Below, one piece after another: positions 57,392 to 64,000 of a DNA stretch of 64,000 nt; the stretch's first letter is position 1, and the number at the start of each line of letters is the position of its first letter. Origin of the DNA: a virus; IMG/VR virus record IMGVR_UViG_3300025154_000088, positions 1-64,000 of that record; one strand, given 5' to 3'. The notes under the pieces were generated by a model. The model was not told the DNA's origin and searched no databases. It worked only from the letters and a program-made list of their open reading frames with translations. Position numbers and translations under genes: made by a program.

Positions 57392-58239
57392 ACTTCGCCC
57401 TCATCGGTGCAGCCGGCTTCGTAGCCCCCAGGCACATGAAGGCCATCAAAGACATCGGCGGGAACCTTGTCGCAGCCCTGGATCCTCATGACGCGGTTGG
57501 GGTGATCGATTCCTATTTCCCCGAGTGCGATTTTTTCACCGAGTTCGAACGATTCGACCGGCACTGTGACAAGCTTCGCCGGCAGGGCAAGGGCATCGAC
57601 TTCGTTTCCATCGCGTCACCGAACTACCTTCACGATTCCCAAGCCAGATGGGCGCTCCGGATGGGGGCCGACGCCATTTGCGAAAAGCCCATCGTGTTGA
57701 ACGAGCGCAACCTCGACGGCCTTCTTGAAATCGAGCGGGAGACCGACCGGAAAGTCTGGGCAGTGCTTCAATGCCGGCTTCATCCGTCAGTATCAGGTAT
57801 CCCAGGGGGATGGAATATCCCCCACATGCCAAATATCGACATCGAATATTCGACTCCCCGCGGCAATTGGTATCGCCATTCCTGGAAAGGGGATGAAAAG
57901 AAGTCCGGGGGAATCGCAACCAACATCGGGGTTCACCTTTTCGATCTTTGTGCCTGGCTTTTCGGGAAAATGGAGAACGTGGTTTCTATCCGTCAGTCCG
58001 AAGACACCATCAAAGGCATTCTCCGGCTTCGCACGTCCGAGGTGTCCTGGCGGCTGAGTATCGACAAGGCAGAGCGACCGAAGCGGATCTTCAGAATCAA
58101 CGGAACCGACTACGACCTGACCAACGGGTTTACCGATCTTCACACGGAAGTCTACCGGAGGATCATCGAAGGAAAAGGCTTCGGAATTGAGGACGCCCGG
58201 GAAGCCATCCGAATCTGTGAGGCTATACGCAATGCCTGA
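57388..58239 (+). CDS. wlbA-like: UDP-GlcNAcA 3-dehydrogenase-like oxidoreductase (WlbA/WbpB type)
   Basis: A protein of 283 residues; ATG 57388 overlaps the previous stop. [20 protein letters not shown] is the NAD site in the WlbA wording; ICEKP holds the catalytic Lys; [20 protein letters not shown] is the substrate loop with its His. WlbA oxidises C3 of UDP-N-acetylglucosaminuronic acid. Slightly shorter than usual (about 315-350). Its product is normally transaminated and then acetylated; the acetyltransferase gene follows. Confidence 0.83.
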   Translation: MNFALIGAAGFVAPRHMKAIKDIGGNLVAALDPHDAVGVIDSYFPECDFFTEFERFDRHCDKLRRQGKGIDFVSIASPNYLHDSQARWALRMGADAICEKPIVLNERNLDGLLEIERETDRKVWAVLQCRLHPSVSGIPGGWNIPHMPNIDIEYSTPRGNWYRHSWKGDEKKSGGIATNIGVHLFDLCAWLFGKMENVVSIRQSEDTIKGILRLRTSEVSWRLSIDKAERPKRIFRINGTDYDLTNGFTDLHTEVYRRIIEGKGFGIEDAREAIRICEAIRNA

Positions 58240-58744
58240 CATCCACCCTACCGCAATCATCGACAATGGGGCCATCATCGGCCAGGGCTCAAAAATCTGG
58301 CATTTTTGCCACGTCATGAACGGAGCCGTCATCGGGGCCGGATGCACCATCGGGCAGGGGTGTTTTATTGCCCCTGCCGTTTTCATCGGGAACCGGGTGA
58401 AAATCCAAAACGGGGTTTCGGTTTTTACCGGGGTTCACATCGAAGACGATGCTTTCGTAGGTCCTTGCGTAACTTTCACCAACGTCCTGAACCCCAGAGC
58501 TTTCATGGACAAGAAACAGGAGTTCCGGCACACGGTCATCAAGAGGGGAGCCACGATCGGAGCGAACGCTACTCTGGTTTGTGGGGTCACGATTGGGAAA
58601 TACGCCATGATCGGCGCCGGGGCTGTGGTGATCAGAGATGTTCCCGATTTCGCTTTGATGGTCGGAAACCCTGCCCGTCAAATTGGCTGGGTGGACAAGG
58701 AAGGACATTCCAGAAAGGACATGCCGAATGGACAAATGCTCTAA
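58232..58744 (+). CDS. wlbB-like: Sugar N-acetyltransferase (WlbB/WbpD type)
   Basis: A protein of 170 residues; ATG 58232 overlaps the dehydrogenase by 8 bases. Left-handed beta-helix hexapeptides throughout ([35 protein letters not shown]). FTNVLNPRA and [18 protein letters not shown] are typical of WlbB/WbpD, which acetylate the 3-amino group of UDP-2-acetamido-3-amino-2,3-dideoxyglucuronate. Complete by length. Confidence 0.83.
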   Translation: MPDIHPTAIIDNGAIIGQGSKIWHFCHVMNGAVIGAGCTIGQGCFIAPAVFIGNRVKIQNGVSVFTGVHIEDDAFVGPCVTFTNVLNPRAFMDKKQEFRHTVIKRGATIGANATLVCGVTIGKYAMIGAGAVVIRDVPDFALMVGNPARQIGWVDKEGHSRKDMPNGQML

Positions 58745-58895
58745 AAAGGAAATGGAAAGGGGCTGGAAGACGGTTCCATCGGAGCCCTACGACCCGGAAG
58801 ACGTTGAGCGGGCCAAACTGGAGAAGGAATACCCCTTCATGAAAAACGAAACAGAGGGCGGCTTTGCCGGCCGGCCGAAAGGATGGGAGAGGTGA
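58728..58895 (+). CDS. 55-residue hypothetical protein
   Basis: ATG 58728 lies inside the acetyltransferase end. Charged, with [20 protein letters not shown] and a Gly-rich tail. It overlaps its neighbour on each side. Unknown. Confidence 0.5.
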   Translation: MDKCSKKEMERGWKTVPSEPYDPEDVERAKLEKEYPFMKNETEGGFAGRPKGWER

Positions 58896-59203
58896 CGTTC
58901 GAACCAGAACATAAAACCGCTCAAATACAAATAGAGTGGTGGACGTGCCCAGACAAAAAGCACAGACACAGAACGCGAGAAACAGCATTGTGGTGTGCCC
59001 ATAAACAAAGCAGAAAAGGCAAAAAGACCCAAGTCAGGTGGACGGATGACAACTTGGATAAAATCTGTGATCAGCGAGCAGGCGGCATGACCTATGAAGA
59101 AATCGGCTCCTATTGGAACATAAGCCAGTCTCGGGTGCGGCAAATTTTAACGGAAGAGAAAATCAGATATCGAAGAAGAAGAAACAAGGAGATGAAATGC
59201 TGA
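58883..59203 (+). CDS. Small helix-turn-helix protein (sigma-region-4-like)
   Basis: A protein of 106 residues. The second half reads DICDQRAGGMTYEEIG-like: CDQRAGGMTYEEIGSYWNIS followed by QSRVRQILTEEKIRYRR, a helix-turn-helix like sigma region 4 or homing-type DNA-binding modules. The N-terminal half is a Trp/Cys/His segment (WWTCPDKKHRHRTRETALWC) that may bind metal. It lies inside the sugar cassette and may regulate it. Confidence 0.55.
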   Translation: MGEVTFEPEHKTAQIQIEWWTCPDKKHRHRTRETALWCAHKQSRKGKKTQVRWTDDNLDKICDQRAGGMTYEEIGSYWNISQSRVRQILTEEKIRYRRRRNKEMKC

Positions 59204-59718
59204 CACTGAACAAACGAAAGCCGTTCGGAACAGTCCACGGCGTAGGAGAGGCAAGGTTCGAGCAGGACGGGGTTCTATTCGATGCAGGAGAAAAGGGTAT
59301 CGGAGGGCCGAAATACGAACAGCGTCTCGCAGAAATGAAGGCCCGGGAGACCGCCGACGCATCGCAGGGATGTCCTGCCTGTAAAAACTGGATCAGCGGA
59401 GAAGCCTTCGAGTGCGCCGACTGCGGGACTTCCTGGAAGCTCGTTGCCGGGTTTCCCCAATCAAGGTGGGTGGCCACCCCGAAGCAGGCCCCTCCGGCTC
59501 CGGTAGAGCCGATTCCTGTACAGCCGGCCCCTGCTTTCGAATTCCCGGAGCCAACGGAGGTCATCCGCCTTCCCGACGCGGAAAACTTCGACGACCTTTC
59601 CCCGAAGGAGATTGAAAACGCCCTGAAACATTTCGCGGTCGAATTCAACCCCCGGGCTCACATCGGGACGAAACGGCAGATGCTTCGTGAAAAGATGGCC
59701 GAGGAGGGCATGCTGTGA
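59197..59718 (+). CDS. Zinc-ribbon protein with a Pro-rich linker
   Basis: A protein of 173 residues; ATG 59197 lies behind AAGGAG. CPACKNWI and FECADCGTSWKL form a four-Cys ribbon (about 60-85); a Pro/Ala linker follows (about 93-120); the end (SPKEIENALKHFAVEFNPRA, KRQMLREKM) is helical, possibly HeH/SAP-like. Overlaps the next gene by four bases. Function unknown. Confidence 0.55.
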   Translation: MLTLNKRKPFGTVHGVGEARFEQDGVLFDAGEKGIGGPKYEQRLAEMKARETADASQGCPACKNWISGEAFECADCGTSWKLVAGFPQSRWVATPKQAPPAPVEPIPVQPAPAFEFPEPTEVIRLPDAENFDDLSPKEIENALKHFAVEFNPRAHIGTKRQMLREKMAEEGML

Positions 59719-61256
59719 CGTGGAGTCTGGAAAATTCCCAGGGAAACGAATCCCTGAAGATCCGATGGGAGATCGTCCCCTACACGAGGGGAAAGGTTCT
59801 CGATCTGGGGTGCGGGCCATTCAAGGGGTATCCCCATTTTATCGGAGTCGATTCCTGTAAGGATTCTGGCCTGTTTGGGGGAAGGGTCAAACCGGACGTG
59901 GTCTGTGATTGCGAAAACCTTTCAATTTTCGCTTCGCAGTCCATCGACGCTGTTTTTTCCTCTCATCTTCTGGAGCATATCGTCAAATGGGAGGATGCCC
60001 TAAAAGAATGGTGGAGGCTCGTAAAGCACGGCGGGGTCATGGTTCTTTACCTTCCCCACAAGGATTTTTATCCAAACGTCGGTAAAGTCGGATCAAATGT
60101 CGATCACGTTCACGACTTCACCCCTCAAGACATTATCGACTGGATGGAAGGATGCCCTGGCGGGTGGGATCTTCTGGTCAACGAAGAGCGAAACGGAGAA
60201 GATGAATATTCGTTCCTACAGGTTTACAGAAAACGACAGGGCCACCAGAAAAACCATGCCTGGAAAGATCCAAAACCTTCGAAAAGGGCATGTGTCGTTC
60301 GGTACGGAGGGGTTGGGGACATGCTCATGGCATCGTCCATCCTCCCAGGACTGAAAGACCAGGGGTATCACGTCACCTTCAACACGACTCCGAACGGGTA
60401 CGAGATCTTGAAGGAGGATCCCCACGTTGACGAATGGATGATCCAGGACCGGGACCAGGTTCCGAACGGGGCACTTCCGGAATACTGGGGAGCCCTTTCA
60501 AGGAAGTTCGACAAATTCGTGAACCTTTCAGAATCAATCGAGGGGACCCTTCTCGCCATCCCTGGAAGACCGAATCACCGTTGGCCGGACAACCTCCGGA
60601 AAGTTCTTCTCGACGGGAACTACCTCGCCTTCACCCATGCCCTTGCGGGGGTTCCATTCGAACCGAGACAGAAGTTTTATCCGACCGCGAAGGAAAAGGA
60701 GTGGGCGGAGAAATACCGTAAAAAGCTCGGTGGACAGGTGGTCATGTGGGCGCTTTCCGGGTCTTCGGTTCACAAGGCCTGGCCCTATCTCGATGCGGCG
60801 ATAGCCGGCCTGATGATTGAATATCCCCTTGTGAAGGTGGTCCTGGTCGGTGGGGAAACGGAAAAGCTCCTTGAATCAGGATGGGAGAACGAACCAAGGG
60901 TCATCCGGAAATCCGGGGAGTTTTCCATCCGTGAAACCCTGGCCCTCGCCGAGGTCTGCGATCTTGTTGTGGGACCGGAAACGGGAGTCTTGAATTCGGT
61001 CGGGTTTCTGGGTGTTCCGAAAATCGTTTTCCTTTCCCATTCGTCGGTCGAAAATCTCACCCGGGACTGGAAAAACTGCGTCTCTCTTGTCCCCGATGGG
61101 TGTGGATGCTGGCCTTGTCACCAGATGCATTACGGGTTTGAGCACTGCAAAAGGGACGAAGCTACAGGGGTTGCTGAATGCGCGGCGAAGATCCCAATTG
61201 AGGACTTCAGGGACGCCGTTTACCATCTTCTCGGGAAACCGACAGGGATCAGGTGA
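59715..61256 (+). CDS. Fused methyltransferase and GT9-like glycosyltransferase
   Basis: A protein of 513 residues; GTG 59715 overlaps the previous stop. Residues 1-175: small class I methyltransferase (GKVLDLGCGPFKGYP, AVFSSHLLEHIVKWED). Residues 190-510: GT9 heptosyltransferase-like GT-B fold (KRACVVRYGGVGDMLMASSI at the start of the acceptor lobe; LAEVCDLVVGPETGVLNSVG at the donor lobe). GT9 enzymes usually add heptose to LPS core. Second fusion of this kind in the cassette. The next gene is a tail-assembly protein. Confidence 0.8.
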   Translation: MTWSLENSQGNESLKIRWEIVPYTRGKVLDLGCGPFKGYPHFIGVDSCKDSGLFGGRVKPDVVCDCENLSIFASQSIDAVFSSHLLEHIVKWEDALKEWWRLVKHGGVMVLYLPHKDFYPNVGKVGSNVDHVHDFTPQDIIDWMEGCPGGWDLLVNEERNGEDEYSFLQVYRKRQGHQKNHAWKDPKPSKRACVVRYGGVGDMLMASSILPGLKDQGYHVTFNTTPNGYEILKEDPHVDEWMIQDRDQVPNGALPEYWGALSRKFDKFVNLSESIEGTLLAIPGRPNHRWPDNLRKVLLDGNYLAFTHALAGVPFEPRQKFYPTAKEKEWAEKYRKKLGGQVVMWALSGSSVHKAWPYLDAAIAGLMIEYPLVKVVLVGGETEKLLESGWENEPRVIRKSGEFSIRETLALAEVCDLVVGPETGVLNSVGFLGVPKIVFLSHSSVENLTRDWKNCVSLVPDGCGCWPCHQMHYGFEHCKRDEATGVAECAAKIPIEDFRDAVYHLLGKPTGIR

Positions 61257-61259
61257 TTC

Positions 61260-61973
61260 ATGACCACATCCGGATCTTATACAATCACGGTCACGGCGCA
61301 AAACCTCATTGAGGCGGCCATGCAGGCTTTAGGGCTTTTGGCCTCCGGGGAGTCGTCTACGACCGCCGAACAAACCGATGCAATCCGGGTCTTGAATTAC
61401 TGGATCCTCCAGATGAAGGGAAGAAAAAACGGATTTTCGAAGGGCTTAAAAATGTGGCAGCGCGAAACGGCGGAGCTCACCCTGACCGCAACAGCCACCT
61501 ACCTTTTGAAGCCTTCAGGCGGGGCGCTTGCCATCCAGATCCCGGAAGAAATCCTTTCGGCTTCCCTTCGAACCTCGGCGGATATCGATACCCCCATGTC
61601 TGAAATGACCCGGGAAGAATACGATGCCATTTCGAACAAAGCCGCAACCGGTGATCCGACAAGATACCTTTACGAACGGAAACTCACGGACGGGACTTTG
61701 ATTCTCGATAGGGTTCCCTCGGATACGACAAAGACTATTTTTTTCACCTACCGTCAACCGATCGAGATAGTCAGTGCGGCGGCAAACAACCTTGACTGGC
61801 CGGACTACTGGCACCGGGCTGCGGTCTACGCTCTATCCCGGGAGCTCGCTCCGATCTTCGGGGCAATGAAAAACTTTCAAGTCGTGAGCGGGTTCTATGC
61901 GGAGGCCATGGCCCTGGTTGATTCTTTCGAGCCTGAAACCCTTAACCTTTATTTTGAGCCTGGTAGATCATGA
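61260..61973 (+). CDS. Head-tail adaptor (P22 gp4-like)
   Basis: A protein of 237 residues. AQNLIEAAMQALGLLASGES near the N-terminus, RVLNYWILQMKGRKNGF, LDRVPSDTTKTIFFTYRQPI, and WHRAAVYALSRELAPIFG are the usual order for the tail accessory/DNA-stabilising adaptors of P22- and T7-like phages (gp4/gp11 type). Stop overlaps the next start. It should bind the portal ring. Confidence 0.7.
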   Translation: MTTSGSYTITVTAQNLIEAAMQALGLLASGESSTTAEQTDAIRVLNYWILQMKGRKNGFSKGLKMWQRETAELTLTATATYLLKPSGGALAIQIPEEILSASLRTSADIDTPMSEMTREEYDAISNKAATGDPTRYLYERKLTDGTLILDRVPSDTTKTIFFTYRQPIEIVSAAANNLDWPDYWHRAAVYALSRELAPIFGAMKNFQVVSGFYAEAMALVDSFEPETLNLYFEPGRS

Positions 61974-63352
61974 AGCTTCCTTTTCTTGCCCCAGAGGGCG
62001 ATAGCGGGAACTTCCCGATAAATCTCTTCCACCACCCCCAGGCTTTAAGCGGGAAGCCGGGATGGGTGGGAACTCCCGGGGCGAAGGATTTCTGTGACAT
62101 CGGAGCTTCAGTTCCGATCAGGGGCATGAGGGTTGTGGGTTCTGTTCTGTATGCCGTCGCCGGAAACAAATTCTATTCCATCGACGCGAACGGGACCGAA
62201 ACAGAGCAGGGAACCCTCAACACCTCGACCGGATACTGCTGGATCGTCGATTGCGCGACCCAAATCATGATCATTGACGGGACCGACGGGTATACCTACA
62301 CCATAGCAACCGATACCTTTGCTGCCATCGCAGACGCGGATTTTCCGACGACTCCGGGAAGCGCGGCATATCAGGACGGGTATGGAATCGTTACGGTCAA
62401 CGCAGCGGCGACCTTCAACCTTTCGGCACTTCTCGATTTCACCGCTTGGGATGCCCTCGATTACGCCGGAGTTGATGGGTACAGCGATCCCCTCTTAACG
62501 GTGGTTTCGAATCTGAGGGAGCTTTTTCTTTTCGGGACGCAATCCCTCGAGGTGTGGCAGAACACAGGAAACGCGGACTTCCCTTTCGAGAGAATCCCTG
62601 GCGGTGTCATCATGAAGGGGTGCGGTGCTGCGGCTTCGGCCTGCGAGCACAACGATTCGGTTTTTTTTCTGGCCGATGACGCGACGGTCAACATGATTCC
62701 CGCGGGAACCTACAGCCCGAAGATCATCTCGCCACCTGCTTTGAACGACCTCATTTCAGCCTATGCGACGAAATCTGACGCTATCGGCTTCGGAATGACC
62801 TGGAAGGGGGACGACTTTTACGTTCTTTCCTTTCCGACCCAAAATATCACCTGGGTTTTCAATGTCTCGACGGGGCTCTGGCACCAGTGGGCATCCTACG
62901 CCAATAACGGCCGGCACAGGGCGAACTGCTACGCTTTTTTCAGCGGAAAGCACCTCGTGGGGGATTACGCGAACGGGAAAATATTCGAGCTCGATTCAGC
63001 GACCTACACGGACAATACCTCGAATGAAATCACGAGACAGAGGATCTTCGGACCAATCGATTCGGAAGATTTCCCGTGGGTCTTTCACGGATCGGTTGAA
63101 ATCGAGCTCAAGCCAGGAGTCGGAAACGTCAATGACACGGATCCGGTTTTAACCCTCTACTGGTCGGAAGACGACGGAAGGAGTTGGTCGACTGGGGTTG
63201 CGGTGGCCATAGGTCAATCTACGGAGACGACAAAAAGGGTCATCTGGAGACGCCTTGGGAAGTCCAGAAAAAGGCTTTACAAGCTGGTAGGGACCGACAA
63301 GGTACAGCACATCTTTACCGGGTTTTACGCCAACATCGAAAAGGGCGACTGA
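61970..63352 (+). CDS. Packaged-DNA stabilisation protein (P22 gp10-like)
   Basis: A protein of 460 residues. MKLPFLAPEGDSGNFPINLF start; repeats of beta propeller-like blades (LLTVVSNLRELFLFGTQSLE, FGMTWKGDDFYVLSFPT); WVFNVSTGLWHQW. P22 gp10, the tail hub that closes the DNA channel, has this wording. It sits directly after the adaptor, as in P22. Confidence 0.8.
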   Translation: MKLPFLAPEGDSGNFPINLFHHPQALSGKPGWVGTPGAKDFCDIGASVPIRGMRVVGSVLYAVAGNKFYSIDANGTETEQGTLNTSTGYCWIVDCATQIMIIDGTDGYTYTIATDTFAAIADADFPTTPGSAAYQDGYGIVTVNAAATFNLSALLDFTAWDALDYAGVDGYSDPLLTVVSNLRELFLFGTQSLEVWQNTGNADFPFERIPGGVIMKGCGAAASACEHNDSVFFLADDATVNMIPAGTYSPKIISPPALNDLISAYATKSDAIGFGMTWKGDDFYVLSFPTQNITWVFNVSTGLWHQWASYANNGRHRANCYAFFSGKHLVGDYANGKIFELDSATYTDNTSNEITRQRIFGPIDSEDFPWVFHGSVEIELKPGVGNVNDTDPVLTLYWSEDDGRSWSTGVAVAIGQSTETTKRVIWRRLGKSRKRLYKLVGTDKVQHIFTGFYANIEKGD

Positions 63353-64000
63353 TGGCGCTTCCTCCCATTTCAAATGCGCTCGCAAAGCAATACCCAAGGG
63401 CGCTTGTGCTTTGGCTCGATGAACAGAGGAGGGCTGCGGCCGATGCTTCGAATCTCACCGGGACGATAACAACCTCGAACATGACGATCAACCTCGACAC
63501 CGGGGTTATCACGATTCTTGATTCAAGCGGGCTTGTCATAGGAACGGTCGGAGGGATAACGGTTCAACGCTCAAATGAACCCGACTGGGAACTTGTTGAT
63601 TCTACCGACGCACTGAGAATCGAGCTTATTCTTGAATCGTTTCATAGGATGGTTGCAGACGCACAAGCAGGTGCCGAACCCTTTCAGGACGGGTGGCGTG
63701 ATGTTTTAACCGATGAGAGCAGTCTCGATTCAGCCTTGTCGAATCATCAAAGTTATAACGCTGGAGATTATTACGAACCGTCAGCATACCAGGACCTAAA
63801 CCAAACCGGCGGAAGTTCGGCGCTCATAGGCCCTGCCAATAACAAGTCACTTGGACAGGCCATAACTTTTGCAGAAGCTGTATCGATTTCGTCCCTCTGG
63901 TTCAGGGTTAGGCGAGAGGGGACTCCTGGCAATGGAAGCGCGACCGTAGTTGCAAGGATTTACGCGGCATCCGGCACCATTGGAACGTCCGGAGTCCCTA
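63352..64000 (+). CDS. Virion protein after the tail hub, 3' partial
   Basis: ATG 63352 overlaps the previous stop (TGATGG); 216 codons are visible before the edge. MALPPISNALAKQYPRALVL start, then beta-rich Thr/Ser/Asn-rich segments (TGTITTSNMTINLDTGVI). By position it could be the needle (gp26-like), a head-tail or fibre component; not recognised. The gene continues beyond the window. Confidence 0.55.
   Translation, partial: MALPPISNALAKQYPRALVLWLDEQRRAAADASNLTGTITTSNMTINLDTGVITILDSSGLVIGTVGGITVQRSNEPDWELVDSTDALRIELILESFHRMVADAQAGAEPFQDGWRDVLTDESSLDSALSNHQSYNAGDYYEPSAYQDLNQTGGSSALIGPANNKSLGQAITFAEAVSISSLWFRVRREGTPGNGSATVVARIYAASGTIGTSGVP

Overview
The window reads as most of the genome of a temperate, short-tailed (P22-like, podovirus-type) phage of a Gram-negative bacterium. 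Coding density is near 100%, with ATGA/GTGA/TTGA gene overlaps and strong GAAAGGAG ribosome sites. There is a tyrosine integrase beside a tRNA-Lys 3' fragment, a lambda-like immunity region, and a P22-type order of head genes (small and large terminase, portal, scaffold, coat, then gp4-like and gp10-like tail-assembly genes). No chromosomal gene is visible. Phage genes lie on both sides of the single attachment core, so this looks like attP in an unintegrated (virion or circular) genome. The host cannot be named from the sequence; the sugar genes and the P22-type tail only suggest a lipopolysaccharide-bearing host.

Layout. (1) 1-14084, plus strand: ejection proteins, including a 3,002-residue polyvalent protein (ParB-like, JAB/RadC-like, ADP-ribosyltransferase-like and HExxH metallopeptidase-like modules), then a small virion protein and a tailspike. 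(2) 14251-15753, plus: lysis cassette. (3) 15772-17670, minus: a cluster of small genes with its own promoter. (4) 17694-17911: attP region with the tRNA-Lys fragment and a terminator. (5) 17940-34767, minus: a long left operon running from a Rha-type regulator to the integrase. It holds a recombination and repair set (SSB-tailed protein, Mre11/Rad50-like pair, DEDD exonuclease, PD-(D/E)XK nuclease, SF2 helicase, NinB-like protein), a cytosine methyltransferase, HNH nucleases and a Gp37/Gp68-family protein. (6) 34795-35890: immunity region. A repressor and a secreted protein lie between two strong promoters that share a 13-bp operator, and the rightward promoter predicts a leaderless Cro-like mRNA. 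(7) 35947-43046, plus: early right genes (adenine methyltransferase, dNTP-hydrolase-like protein, replication initiator with internal iterons, DnaB helicase, RusA). (8) 43034-43756, minus: three small genes. (9) 44090-64000, plus: a putative late regulator (XRE plus sigma region 4) and the packaging and head genes. The coat gene is split by a group I intron with a GIY-YIG nuclease. A 7-kb sugar and methyl-transfer cassette sits between coat and tail-assembly genes. The last gene runs off the right edge.

The parts fit a lambda/P22-style cycle. The repressor holds two divergent early promoters, the left arm supplies recombination and integration, and the right arm supplies replication, a late switch and then the virion. 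The least ordinary parts are the sugar cassette embedded in the head operon, the polyvalent ejection protein, and the intron in the coat gene. All functions are read from sequence motifs and gene order; no database search was run.
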